NCBI RefSeq assembly: GCF_000341225.1
Contig: NZ_ANAC01000007.1
Coordinates: 124,001-188,000, forward strand
DNA: 64,000 nucleotides
Origin: Nocardiopsis alba DSM 43377
GTDB lineage: Bacteria; Actinomycetota; Actinomycetes; Streptosporangiales; Streptosporangiaceae
Reading direction: 5' to 3'
Shown piece after piece: positions 34,893 to 43,553 of the stretch. Both the position numbers and the translations under genes were made by a program. The stretch's first letter is position 1, and every line of letters starts with the position of its first letter. A model generated the notes under the pieces. The model worked only from the letters and a program-made list of their open reading frames with translations. It made no database searches and was not told the DNA's origin.

Positions 34893-36170
34893 GTGGCACG
34901 CATCGGCGACGGCGGGGACCTGCTGAAGTGCTCATTCTGCAACAAGAGCCAAAAGCAGGTGAAGAAGCTCATCGCCGGCCCCGGCGTGTACATCTGCGAT
35001 GAGTGCATCGATCTGTGCAACGAGATCATCGAAGAGGAACTCGCCGACGCCACGGAACTCACGTGGGATTCGCTTCCCAAGCCTCGCGAGATCTTCGACT
35101 TCCTCGACTCGTACGTGATCGGTCAGGAACAGGCGAAGAAGGCCCTTTCGGTGGCGGTGTACAACCACTACAAGAGGGTCCGTTCGGAGAGCGATCGTCC
35201 CGGTGACGAGGACGTCGAGATCGCCAAGTCCAACATCCTCCTGCTGGGGCCGACCGGGTCGGGCAAGACCCTGCTCGCGCAGACCCTCGCCAGGATCCTG
35301 AACGTCCCCTTCGCGATCGCCGACGCCACGGCGCTGACCGAGGCGGGGTACGTGGGCGAGGACGTCGAGAACATCCTTCTGAAGCTGATCCAGGCCGCCG
35401 ACTACGACGTCAAGAAGGCCGAGACCGGGATCATCTACATCGATGAGGTCGACAAGGTCGCCCGCAAGAGCGAGAACCCGTCGATCACCCGGGACGTGTC
35501 CGGCGAGGGCGTACAGCAGGCCCTGCTGAAGATCCTGGAGGGCACCACGGCGAGCGTGCCGCCGCAGGGCGGCCGTAAGCACCCGCATCAGGAGTTCATC
35601 CAGATCGACACCACCAACGTGCTGTTCATCTGTGGTGGTGCCTTCGCGGGGCTGGAGCAGATCATCGAGTCCCGCACGGGGCAGCAGGGCATGGGCTTCA
35701 ACGCCGTCCTGCGTCCCAAGAGCGAGACGTCCGGGACCGCGCTGTTCGGCGAGGTCATGCCCGAGGACCTGCTCAAGTTCGGGATGATCCCGGAGTTCAT
35801 CGGTCGACTGCCGGTGATCACCAGCGTGCACAACCTGGACAAGGCCGCGCTGATCCAGATCCTCACCGAGCCGCGCAACGCCCTGGTCAAGCAGTACCAG
35901 CGCCTGTTCGAGCTGGACAACGTGGAGCTGGAGTTCACCCAGGACGCGTTGGAGGCCATCGCCGAGCAGGGCATCATCCGCGGGACCGGAGCGCGCGGCC
36001 TGCGCGCCATCATCGAGGAGGTCCTGCTCTCGGTGATGTACGAGGTGCCCAGCCGGGAGGACGTCGCCCAGGTGATCATCACCCGGGAGTCGGTCGAGCA
36101 GCACGTCAACCCGACGATCGTGCCGCGCGCCCAGCTGGACGAGGACGGCCGCCAGGAGAAGTCCGCCTGA
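34893..36170 (+). CDS. clpX: ATP-dependent Clp protease ATP-binding subunit ClpX
   Basis: The GTG at 34893 (AGGAG seven bases upstream) gives 425 residues and the exact family N-terminus. The zinc domain uses Cys13, 16, 35 and 38. The AAA+ module has GPTGSGKT (Walker A), IIYIDEVDK (Walker B), the GYVG pore loop (EAGYVGED) and the IGF-type ClpP-docking loop region (GMGFNAV). ClpX unfolds tagged proteins into ClpP1P2. It lies 293 bases after clpP2. The next gene is convergent, not the valS found here in Streptomyces. Confidence 0.97.
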   Translation: MARIGDGGDLLKCSFCNKSQKQVKKLIAGPGVYICDECIDLCNEIIEEELADATELTWDSLPKPREIFDFLDSYVIGQEQAKKALSVAVYNHYKRVRSESDRPGDEDVEIAKSNILLLGPTGSGKTLLAQTLARILNVPFAIADATALTEAGYVGEDVENILLKLIQAADYDVKKAETGIIYIDEVDKVARKSENPSITRDVSGEGVQQALLKILEGTTASVPPQGGRKHPHQEFIQIDTTNVLFICGGAFAGLEQIIESRTGQQGMGFNAVLRPKSETSGTALFGEVMPEDLLKFGMIPEFIGRLPVITSVHNLDKAALIQILTEPRNALVKQYQRLFELDNVELEFTQDALEAIAEQGIIRGTGARGLRAIIEEVLLSVMYEVPSREDVAQVIITRESVEQHVNPTIVPRAQLDEDGRQEKSA

Positions 36171-36188
36171 CCCGCCGGTAAGAGACCC

Positions 36189-36222
36189 GAGGGGCGCCCC
36201 GCCGACCGGCGAGGCGCCCCTC
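36189..36222. terminator. Terminator between clpX and the DUF305 gene
   Basis: GAGGGGCGCC (36189-36198) pairs perfectly with GGCGCCCCTC (36213-36222); the loop has an inner GCCG/CGGC stem. It serves convergent genes on both sides. Confidence 0.8.
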
Positions 36223-36240
36223 TCGCGTCCGCTCAGGGGG

Positions 36241-36951
36241 TCAGGAGTCCTCCAGGACCGCCTCCATCCGGGCGATCTCGGTGTTCTGCTCGGCGATGAG
36301 GTCGTTGGCCATCCGCATGACGGTCTGGTCCTTGCCCTCGGACAGCACGTCCACGGCCATGGAGACGGCGCCCTCGTGGTGGGCGGTCATGAGCTCCACG
36401 AAGAGCTGGTCGAAGTCGTCTCCCTCGGCGTCGGCCAGGCGCTCCATGTCCTCGTCGGAGACCATGCCCTGCATCTCGTCGTGGTCGACCTCCAGATCGC
36501 ACTCGGGGATGTCGTCGTCACCCGAGTGGTGGCTCCCGTCCCCCTCCAGGCCGCAGAAGTTCTGGTGGGCCGGGTTCTCCCGGGCGGGGCCGAAGACGTT
36601 CTCCTCCAGCCAGCTCTCCATGGCGGTGATCTCCGGGCCCTGGGCGGCGGCGATGCGGTCGGCTATGCGTTCGATGCCGTCGCGTTCGTAGCGTTCCTCG
36701 ACCAGGTCGGTCATCTCCAGCGCCTGGGAGTGGTGTTCGATCATCATCACCAGGTAGGTGACGTCGGCCTCGTTGTGGCCCTGCTCCTCGGCCAGTGCGG
36801 CGATCTGATCGGCGGTGGCCGGGCTGGAGGACTCGCCCGGGGCGCCCGGGGCGATGACGTTGGCGGACTCCCGTCCGTCGTCGGAGTCGCCACAGGCGGA
36901 GACTCCGAGCAGTACGAGGGCGGTTCCGGCGGCGAGTGCCAGGCGGCGCAC
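36241..36951 (-). CDS. DUF305 lipoprotein
   Basis: The GTG at 36951 follows GGAGGAG and gives 236 residues. A signal peptide ends in the lipobox VSAC, so the protein is anchored outside the membrane. Two DUF305 (ferritin-like) halves follow, each with a His-rich helix: MMIEHHSQALEM and MTAHHEGAVSMA. A middle insert adds Cys and His residues (NFCGLEGDGSHHSGDD...ECDLEVDH). DUF305 proteins bind metal; cyanobacterial CopM is a copper-binding example. A role in extracytoplasmic copper or metal handling is inferred. Confidence 0.87.
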   Translation of the reverse strand: MRRLALAAGTALVLLGVSACGDSDDGRESANVIAPGAPGESSSPATADQIAALAEEQGHNEADVTYLVMMIEHHSQALEMTDLVEERYERDGIERIADRIAAAQGPEITAMESWLEENVFGPARENPAHQNFCGLEGDGSHHSGDDDIPECDLEVDHDEMQGMVSDEDMERLADAEGDDFDQLFVELMTAHHEGAVSMAVDVLSEGKDQTVMRMANDLIAEQNTEIARMEAVLEDS

Positions 36952-37626
36952 GAGGTCTCCTCCAGGGGTGGGGTGGGCGGGCCGGACGGACCGCCGGGTG
37001 TCGAAAGGGGAAAGCGACATCCTGCGGGTTTTCTACTCACTCGGTGGGGGTCCTGTCCAGTACGGAGTGCGGATCATCGTCCCGGGATGTCCGTTCTCTC
37101 GCGTGGGCGGCGGGTGATTCGGGGGAGGTAGGGCCCGAACACGGGGGCGACGTGGCGATTCGAGAGGGCCCTTTTCGGGGGGCGTGGGCCCTCTCATTAG
37201 CGCAATGTCTGAAATGAGCCTTCCGGGGGACCGGAAGGGGGAGTCGTGGAGTCGGAGAGGACTCCGGGACGAGCCCGCCGTGAGGTTCTCGGCATGGCCG
37301 GCTCGAGGTCTCAACGGTCGCCCGGGGGTTCCGGAACCTCGAGAGGGGCGGTGCGAGGAGCCGTCTTCGGGGAGGTCGGACGCCCGCCGGAAGAGGGGAG
37401 GGGTTCCCGCCCACCCGTGCCTTCGGGGCGCCGGGCGAGGACGCGCCTGGGAAAGAGGTGAGTGGTCGAAGCGCAGGTGAGCGCCTTTTCAGGCGCCATG
37501 TTCGACTGTTCTCGGACGACTCCGGAGCGTGTTAACAACCATATTTCTTTTATTGCCCTCTGTACATGTAGATGTTGAACTGTGTACGTTCTCCCTGTTT
37601 CGCTCCATTCGGAATCAGGAGTACGT
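36952..37626. other. 675-bp intergenic region with three hairpins and an AT-rich promoter zone
   Basis: No gene is supported. Perfect stems occur at 37162-37171/37186-37195 (10 bp), 37219-37226/37231-37238 (8 bp, GGGA loop) and 37302-37309/37336-37343 (8 bp). From about 37530 to 37600 the sequence turns strikingly AT-rich (GTTAACAACCATATTTCTTT) with a repeated TGTAC element, then AGGAG and the first LVIVD start. It looks like a regulated promoter, possibly with a structured RNA on one strand. Confidence 0.5.
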
Positions 37627-39036
37627 ATGGCGTCATCCCCCGTCCGCCCCCGTTCCCGGCGCACGCCGTTCCGCGGAGCCCGATCCACGACGATCCTCGC
37701 GGGCGCGACCGCCCTGATCGCGGCCCTCCTCGCCCCCACGACCGCGGTCGCGGACGAGACGCCCTTCGAAAGCGACGCCGAGACCAGCGCCAACGTCACC
37801 CATGTGACCAACGTCCCGAAGCCGGACGTCATGGACGACTACAACACGGACCTGGCCTTCACCGGCGACTACGCCATCGGCGGCAACTACAACGGCTTCG
37901 TCGTCTACGACATCTCCGAGCCCGAGGACCCGCGGATCGTCTCCGAGGTCCTGTGCCCCGGCGGACAGGGAGACGTGTCGGTCAGCGGCGACCTGCTGTA
38001 CTTCTCCGTCGACTACCCGCGCGCCGGTGAGGAGTGCGGCGCTCCGGCCGTGCCCACCACCGACCCGAACGGCTTCGAGGGCATCCGGATCTTCGACATC
38101 TCCGACAAGAGCGCCCCGGAGTACGTCGCCGCCGTGGCCACCGACTGCGGTTCCCACACCAACACCCTGGTGCCGGGCAAGGACGGGGAGAACGACTACG
38201 TGTACGTCTCCTCGTACTCGCCGTCGGCGTCCTTCCCGAACTGTCAGCCGCCGCACGACAAGATCTCCATCATCGAGATCCCGATCGACGACCCGGCCTC
38301 GGCCGCCATCGTCGACGAGCCGGTGCTCTTCCCGGACGGCGGCAACCGCAGCACTACCGGCTGCCACGACATCACCGCCTACCCCGAGATCGACCTGGCC
38401 GCCGGGGCCTGCATGGGCGACGGAATCCTGATGGACATCTCCGACCCGGCCGCCCCCGTCGTCACCGACGTCGTCCAGGACACCAACTTCGCGTTCTGGC
38501 ACTCGGCCACCTTCACCAACGACGCGAGCACGGTGATCTTCACCGACGAACTCGGCGGTGGCGGCGGAGCCATCTGCACGGAGGACTACGGCCCCGAGCG
38601 CGGCGCCAACGCCATCTACACGATCGACGGCACCGACGACGACCCCGAACTGGTCTTCGAGAGCTACTACAAGATCCCGCGCACGCAGACCGCTACCGAG
38701 AACTGCGTCGCGCACAACGGTTCCCTGATCCCCGTGCCGGGGCAGGACTTCTTCGTGCAGTCCTGGTACCAGGGCGGCGTATCGGTCATCGACTTCAACG
38801 ACCCGAAGAACCCCCGCGAGATCGGCTACTTCGACCGTGAACCGATCGACGACGACCGGCTCGTCCTCGGCGGCTCCTGGTCGGCGTACTACTACAACGG
38901 CCACGTCTACTCCTCCGACATCACCCGAGGCCTCGACGTCCTGAAGCTCACCGACCCGCGCCTGCGCTCGGCCGAGCGCGTCACCTACGACGAGTTCAAC
39001 CCGCAGTCCCAGCCGTCCTACCGACCGGGTCGCTGA
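37627..39036 (+). CDS. Secreted LVIVD-repeat protein, copy 1
   Basis: The ATG at 37627 (AGGAG five bases upstream) gives 469 residues. A signal peptide with a twin-Arg-like basic start (RPRSRRTPFRG) ends near AVADE. The rest is an LVIVD-type predicted beta-propeller, with repeated blades of the form GGNYNGFVVYDISEPEDPRIV and IRIFDISDKSAPEYV. Several conserved cysteines (LCPGG, EECG, TDCGSH, PNCQPPHD, TGCHD) may form disulfides. Family function is unknown. It is the first of three paralogs; two hairpins separate it from copy 2. Confidence 0.88.
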   Translation: MASSPVRPRSRRTPFRGARSTTILAGATALIAALLAPTTAVADETPFESDAETSANVTHVTNVPKPDVMDDYNTDLAFTGDYAIGGNYNGFVVYDISEPEDPRIVSEVLCPGGQGDVSVSGDLLYFSVDYPRAGEECGAPAVPTTDPNGFEGIRIFDISDKSAPEYVAAVATDCGSHTNTLVPGKDGENDYVYVSSYSPSASFPNCQPPHDKISIIEIPIDDPASAAIVDEPVLFPDGGNRSTTGCHDITAYPEIDLAAGACMGDGILMDISDPAAPVVTDVVQDTNFAFWHSATFTNDASTVIFTDELGGGGGAICTEDYGPERGANAIYTIDGTDDDPELVFESYYKIPRTQTATENCVAHNGSLIPVPGQDFFVQSWYQGGVSVIDFNDPKNPREIGYFDREPIDDDRLVLGGSWSAYYYNGHVYSSDITRGLDVLKLTDPRLRSAERVTYDEFNPQSQPSYRPGR

Positions 39037-39050
39037 GCCGCCCCCACGAC

Positions 39051-39084
39051 CTCCTCCCGTCGTCCCCTCCGAGGACGGGAGGAG
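39051..39084 (+). terminator. Terminator after LVIVD copy 1
   Basis: CTCCTCCCGTC (39051-39061) and GACGGGAGGAG (39074-39084) form a perfect 11-bp stem with a 12-base loop, 15 bases after the stop codon. Confidence 0.75.
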
Positions 39085-39085
39085 C

Positions 39086-39111
39086 GGGGCCGCGGCCTCG
39101 ACCGCGGCCCC
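39086..39111 (+). terminator. Second hairpin after LVIVD copy 1
   Basis: GGGGCCGCGG (39086-39095) pairs perfectly with CCGCGGCCCC (39102-39111) across CCTCGA. In tandem with the previous hairpin it should separate copy 1 transcription from copy 2. Confidence 0.65.
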
Positions 39112-39155
39112 CGCGCATACCGTCCCGCTCTCTATGCGACCTACAGGAGAACAGA

Positions 39156-40562
39156 ATGTCCGCAGCTCCCCCGGCAGGGAGAGGCCTCCGACGCTCGGCC
39201 GCGTTCGCGCTCACCGCGGCGGCGGCCCTGTTCACCGGCCTCCTCGGGCCGGCGTCGGCCTACGCAGACACCCCTCCCTCCGACAGCGTGACCAGCGATA
39301 ACGTCGAGCACATCGCGAACGTCCCCAAGCCCGAGGCGGTCAACAGCACCAACTCGGACCTGGCCTTCACCGGCGACTACGTGATCGGTGGCAACTACGA
39401 CGGTTTCGTCATCTACGACGTCTCCGAGCCGGAGGACCCGCGGATCGTCTCCGAGGTCCTGTGCCCCGGTGGTCAGGGCGACGTGTCGGTCAGTGGTGAC
39501 CTGCTCTACTTCGCGGTCGACTATCCGCGCGCCGGCGAGGAGTGCGGCGCCCCCGAGACCCCGGTGACCGACCCGGACGGCTTCGAAGGCGTTCGGATCT
39601 TCGATATCTCCGACAAGACCTCCCCCGAGTACGTGGCCGCGGTCCGCACCGACTGCGGTTCGCACACCCTGACCCTCGTTCCGGGCGACGACGAGCGCGA
39701 GTACGTGTACGTCTCCTCCTACGCGCCCGCCGAGGAGTTCCCGAACTGCCAGCCGCCGCACGACAAGATCGCGATCATCGACGTGCCGCTGGACGACCCC
39801 GCGTCGGCCGCCATCGTCAACGAGCCGGTCCTCTTCCCGGACGGCGGCAACCACGACCAGGACGGTCTGCTGCGTCCCACCGAGGGGTGCCACGACATCA
39901 CCGTCTACCCGTCCAAGGACCTGGCCGCGGGCGCCTGCATGGGCGACGGCATCCTGATGGACATCTCCGACCCCGTCGAGCCGATCGTGACCGAGGTCGT
40001 CCAGGACACCAACTTCGCGTTCTGGCACTCGGCCACCTTCACCAACGACGCGAGCGCGGTGATCTTCACCGATGAGCTCGGCGGCGGTGGGGCCCCGACC
40101 TGCACCGAGGAGATCGGTCCGGAGCGCGGCGCCAACGCCATCTACACGCTCGACGGTGAGGGCGCCGACTCCACCCTGGAGTTCGCCTCCTACTACAAGA
40201 TCGACCGCCACCAGGGCGACCAGCAGGCCTGCGTCGCGCACAACGGTTCCCTGATCCCGGTCCCGGGCCAGAACTTCTTCGTGCAGTCCTGGTACCAGGG
40301 CGGGGTGTCGGTCATCGACTTCAACGACCCGACGAACCCCCGCGAGATCGGCTACTTCGACCCCGATGACCGGATCGACCCGGACATCCAGAACGGCAGC
40401 ACCTGGTCGGCGTACTACTACAACGGCCACGTCTACTCCTCCGACATGCGTCGAGGACTGGACGTCCTGAAGCTGACCGACCCGCGTCTGCGTCCGGCCG
40501 AGCGCGTCACCTACGACGAGTTCAACCCGCAGACCCAACCGGTCTACCGGCCCGGCCGGTGA
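39156..40562 (+). CDS. Secreted LVIVD-repeat protein, copy 2
   Basis: This 468-residue paralog has a signal peptide ending ASAYADTPP and the same propeller blades and cysteines as copy 1. It carries a unique seven-to-eight residue insert (DQDGLLRPTE) before GCHDIT. ATG 39156 follows AGGAG. Function unknown. It shares its signal-peptide end and C-terminal blades with copy 3 and differs most from the others in the middle (ETPVTDPDG, SSYAPAEEF). Confidence 0.88.
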   Translation: MSAAPPAGRGLRRSAAFALTAAAALFTGLLGPASAYADTPPSDSVTSDNVEHIANVPKPEAVNSTNSDLAFTGDYVIGGNYDGFVIYDVSEPEDPRIVSEVLCPGGQGDVSVSGDLLYFAVDYPRAGEECGAPETPVTDPDGFEGVRIFDISDKTSPEYVAAVRTDCGSHTLTLVPGDDEREYVYVSSYAPAEEFPNCQPPHDKIAIIDVPLDDPASAAIVNEPVLFPDGGNHDQDGLLRPTEGCHDITVYPSKDLAAGACMGDGILMDISDPVEPIVTEVVQDTNFAFWHSATFTNDASAVIFTDELGGGGAPTCTEEIGPERGANAIYTLDGEGADSTLEFASYYKIDRHQGDQQACVAHNGSLIPVPGQNFFVQSWYQGGVSVIDFNDPTNPREIGYFDPDDRIDPDIQNGSTWSAYYYNGHVYSSDMRRGLDVLKLTDPRLRPAERVTYDEFNPQTQPVYRPGR

Positions 40563-40734
40563 TCGCCGTACCGAACCGGTAGGCGACCACCACGAACGGT
40601 GACGCCCAGGGGTGTCGCGCCCATCGTGCGCGGCACCCCGACGCGCCTCCACACCCTCCACCCACCTCTCGTCTCCGCCGCCATCCCCGTCCCGGACCGG
40701 GCCGCGGAGCATCCCCGCACAGGAAGAGAGATCC

Positions 40735-42084
40735 ATGCGCACCCTCGCGCGCCGCGCGGCCGTGCCGTTCGCGGCCCTGGCCCTGCTGGTGGGCCTGACG
40801 AGCCCCACGTCGGCCTACGCCGACACCCCTCCCGTCGACGAGGTCTCCAGCGACAACGTCGAACTCGTCGCCAACGTCCCCAAGCCCGAGGCGGTGAGCA
40901 ACACCAACTCGGACCTGGCCTTCACCGGCGACTACGCCATCGGCGGCAACTACGACGGTTTCGTCATCTACGACATCTCCGAACCCGAGGACCCGCGGAT
41001 CGTCTCCGAAGTGGTCTGCCCCGGCGGACAGGGAGACGTGTCGGTCAGCGGCGACCTGCTCTACTTCGCGGTCGACTACCCGCGCGCCGGAGAGGACTGT
41101 GGCGCTCCGGCCGTGCCCACCACCGACCCGAACGGTTTCGAAGGCGTCCGGATCTTCGACATCTCCGACAAGAGCGCCCCGGAGTACGTGTCGGCCGTGG
41201 CCACCGACTGCGGCTCCCACACCCTGACCCTGGTCCCCGGTGACGACGAGCGCGAGTACGTGTACGTCTCCTCGTACTCGCCGTCGGCGTCCTTCCCGAA
41301 CTGTCAGCCGCCGCACGACAAGATCTCCATCATCGAGGTCCCCCTCGAGGACCCCGCGTCCGCCGAGGTCGTCGACGCCCCGGTGCTCTTCCCGGACGGC
41401 GGGCACCGCACCACCACCGGCTGCCACGACATCACCGTCTACCCGGCCAAGGACCTCGCCGCGGGCGCCTGCATGGGCGACGGCATCCTGATGGACATCT
41501 CCGACCCGGCGGCCCCCGTCGTCACCGAGGTCGTCCAGGACACCAACTTCGCGTTCTGGCACTCGGCCACCTTCACCAATGACGCGAGCGCGGTGATCTT
41601 CACCGATGAGCTCGGCGGTGGCGGGGCCCCGACCTGCACCGAGGAGATCGGTCCGGAGCGCGGCGCCAACGCCATCTACAAGCTGGAGCGCGACGGTTCC
41701 CTGACCTTCCAGAGCTACTTCAAGATCGACCGCCACCAGGGCGACCAGGTGTGCGTGGCGCACAACGGTTCCCTGATCCCGGTCCCGGGCCAGAACTTCT
41801 TCGTGCAGTCCTGGTACCAGGGTGGCGTGTCGGTCATCGACTTCAACGACCCGACGAACCCCCGCGAGATCGGCTACTTCGACGCCGATTCCCGTGTCGA
41901 CGGCGAGGTCCAGGACAACGACACCTGGTCGGCGTACTACTACAACGGCCACGTCTACTCCTCCGACATCGACCGGGGCCTCGACGTCCTGAAGCTCACC
42001 GAACCGCGTCTGCGTCCGGCCGAGCGCGTCACCTACGACGAGTTCAACCCGCAGACCCAACCGGTCTACCGACCCGGTCGCTGA
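40735..42084 (+). CDS. Secreted LVIVD-repeat protein, copy 3
   Basis: The ATG at 40735 (AGGAAGAG upstream) gives 449 residues; upstream in-frame ATGs lack the signal peptide. The signal ends SAYADTPP as in copy 2. The middle (AVPTTDPNGFEG, SPSASFPNCQ, DPAAPVVT) follows copy 1, while LTLVPGDDEREYV and the end (TCTEEIGPERG, KIDRHQGDQ) follow copy 2, so the gene is a mosaic. No hairpin separates it clearly from copy 2 (172 bp). Function unknown. Confidence 0.88.
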   Translation: MRTLARRAAVPFAALALLVGLTSPTSAYADTPPVDEVSSDNVELVANVPKPEAVSNTNSDLAFTGDYAIGGNYDGFVIYDISEPEDPRIVSEVVCPGGQGDVSVSGDLLYFAVDYPRAGEDCGAPAVPTTDPNGFEGVRIFDISDKSAPEYVSAVATDCGSHTLTLVPGDDEREYVYVSSYSPSASFPNCQPPHDKISIIEVPLEDPASAEVVDAPVLFPDGGHRTTTGCHDITVYPAKDLAAGACMGDGILMDISDPAAPVVTEVVQDTNFAFWHSATFTNDASAVIFTDELGGGGAPTCTEEIGPERGANAIYKLERDGSLTFQSYFKIDRHQGDQVCVAHNGSLIPVPGQNFFVQSWYQGGVSVIDFNDPTNPREIGYFDADSRVDGEVQDNDTWSAYYYNGHVYSSDIDRGLDVLKLTEPRLRPAERVTYDEFNPQTQPVYRPGR

Positions 42085-42131
42085 CCGGACCCACCGCCCC
42101 TCGGAACCTCCCGATCCGCGGTGACGAACGA

Positions 42132-42168
42132 CGACGGCCCGGACGGCCTGGAACCGTCCGGGCCGTCG
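42132..42168 (+). terminator. Terminator after LVIVD copy 3
   Basis: A perfect 15-bp stem (42132-42146 with 42154-42168) with a seven-base loop closes the LVIVD cluster and faces the convergent duplicated gene end. Confidence 0.9.
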
Positions 42169-42193
42169 CCCTCACGTCGGACCATGAGAGATG

Positions 42194-42800
42194 GGCCGGT
42201 CGTGGGTGGTCAGGTGAAGAGGTCTTCGGGTGTGTCGGCCTCGATGGCCTTGGGGATCCATTGTTCGAGGGTGTGGAGGTCGGTGCAGGTTTCGATGCGT
42301 CGTTGGGTGTGGGGGGTGAGGGTGAGTCCTCGGGATTCGAGGATGGTGATGACGCTCCGGGCGGCCTCGTAGGCCCGCCCCTCTTCGCGGCCCTCTTCGC
42401 GTCCGATGCCGACGTATTTGCGGGCGAAGTCGCTCTGCCACTCGTAGGTGCCCACGCTCATCAAGCCCTCCAGTTCCTTCCGGGATACCTGTGGAACGGC
42501 CGGTCGTGGGTGGTCAGGTGAAGAGGTCTTCGGGTGTGTCGGCCTCGATGGCCTTGGGGATCCATTGTTCGAGGGTGTGGAGGTCGGTGCAGGTTTCGAT
42601 GCGTTGGCGGGTGTGGGGGGTGAGGGTGAGTCCTCGGGATTCGAGGATGGTGATGACGCTCCGGGCCGCTTCGTAGGCTCGCCCCTCTTCGCGCCCCTCC
42701 TCGCGGCCCTCTTCCCGGCCGATGCCGACGTATTTGCGGGCGAAGTCGCTCTGCCACTCGTAGGTGCCCACGCTCATCAAGCCCTCCAGTTCCTTCCGGG
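42194..42800. repeat. Direct duplication of the 3' end of an Rpn-like gene
   Basis: Segment A (42194-42484, 291 bp) repeats segment B (42498-42800, 303 bp) almost without change; only 13 bases separate them. The main difference is 12 bp, one extra REEG-coding unit in B. Both cover the same C-terminal coding region and stop codon on the minus strand. The breakpoints are GGCCGGTCGTGGGTGG on one side and CCTTCCGGG on the other. Confidence 0.93.
42210..42464 (-). pseudogene. Duplicated C-terminal remnant of the Rpn-like gene
   Basis: This stretch encodes the last about 84 residues of the neighbouring Rpn-like protein (YEWQSDFARKYVGIGREEG... TPEDLFT) with a few changes (TQRR for TRQR). It lacks the nuclease part, starts inside the duplicated block and has no gene-like 5' end. 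A TTG at 42464 could start a short product, but it is more likely a non-functional copy made by the direct duplication. Confidence 0.75.
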
Positions 42801-43398
42801 CGGCCTCGTTGAGACCTGCCAGAACGTAGTCATAATAGAACGTCCGATTCTCTTCGGCCGTGGAATTCAGCGCCTCCACCATCGCCTTCAGCGCCTCCGG
42901 ATCGTCGTCGCCGTGAGCACGGGCGGACAATACGGCCAGTTCCGGGAGGGCTCGTGCCCTCTCGACCCCTGTGACCTTGGGGGTCCTGCCCGGGCCGATG
43001 GTCAGGGGCGCCAGGTCGAAGCCCGGGTGGCCGGTCCGGATCGGTCGGGCGCACCACGCCGCGACGGCGTCGGTCGGACACAGGACCAGAAGCACCGTCG
43101 GGCACCTCAGTCGGACGTGGAGGGTGACCAGGTAGGCGGGCCAGCTGCGTCGTTTCCCCTGGTCGTGGCCGTGTTGGCGTTCGATCACCACGGCCATGAC
43201 GTTCTCGGTGCCCTCGCGGAGCACCACGGCTCCGTCGCTGTTGAACTCCTTGGGGTCGCAGTTGGTCAGGACCGAACTGGTGTTGAGCGCCTCGGTGTGG
43301 CGTGGAACCTCGATGCCGAGGGATTCCAGCAGGGCCGGGGCCATGTCGGGTCGGTTCTGCACCAACCGGAGGGGGATCTCGTGCTCTCGTGTGGGCAT
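42514..43398 (-). CDS. Rpn-like PD-(D/E)XK family protein
   Basis: The ATG at 43398 gives 294 residues. The opening MPTREHEIPL...NRPDMAPALLESLGIEVP and the segment NSDGAVVL...VMAVVIERQHGHDQGKRRSWPAYL match a large Streptomyces family related to recombination-promoting (Rpn/YhgA) nucleases; the Asp and the E-x-Q are the likely PD-(D/E)XK catalytic residues. The C-terminus has a GREEGREEGREEG repeat. Members are often mobile or multi-copy. Its 3' end is duplicated directly downstream. Confidence 0.75.
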   Translation of the reverse strand: MPTREHEIPLRLVQNRPDMAPALLESLGIEVPRHTEALNTSSVLTNCDPKEFNSDGAVVLREGTENVMAVVIERQHGHDQGKRRSWPAYLVTLHVRLRCPTVLLVLCPTDAVAAWCARPIRTGHPGFDLAPLTIGPGRTPKVTGVERARALPELAVLSARAHGDDDPEALKAMVEALNSTAEENRTFYYDYVLAGLNEAARKELEGLMSVGTYEWQSDFARKYVGIGREEGREEGREEGRAYEAARSVITILESRGLTLTPHTRQRIETCTDLHTLEQWIPKAIEADTPEDLFT

Positions 43399-43553
43399 AC
43401 GGCTTCCTGGGGTCCGATGACGGTCGAGAACGCCCTCTAAGGGGTGCCGACCGACGGGAACGGGTGGAAACGAGCATGCCGGGCTCTTCGTCCGGGTGGT
43501 GGTGCTTTTCGAGATCCGGGGGGTATGTGACCCGGCCGGAACGTCGCTCGAGG

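Noticed and set aside
42194..42800. Insertion sequence ends
   Set aside because: The repeat is direct, covers coding sequence only, and has no transposase or terminal inverted repeats.
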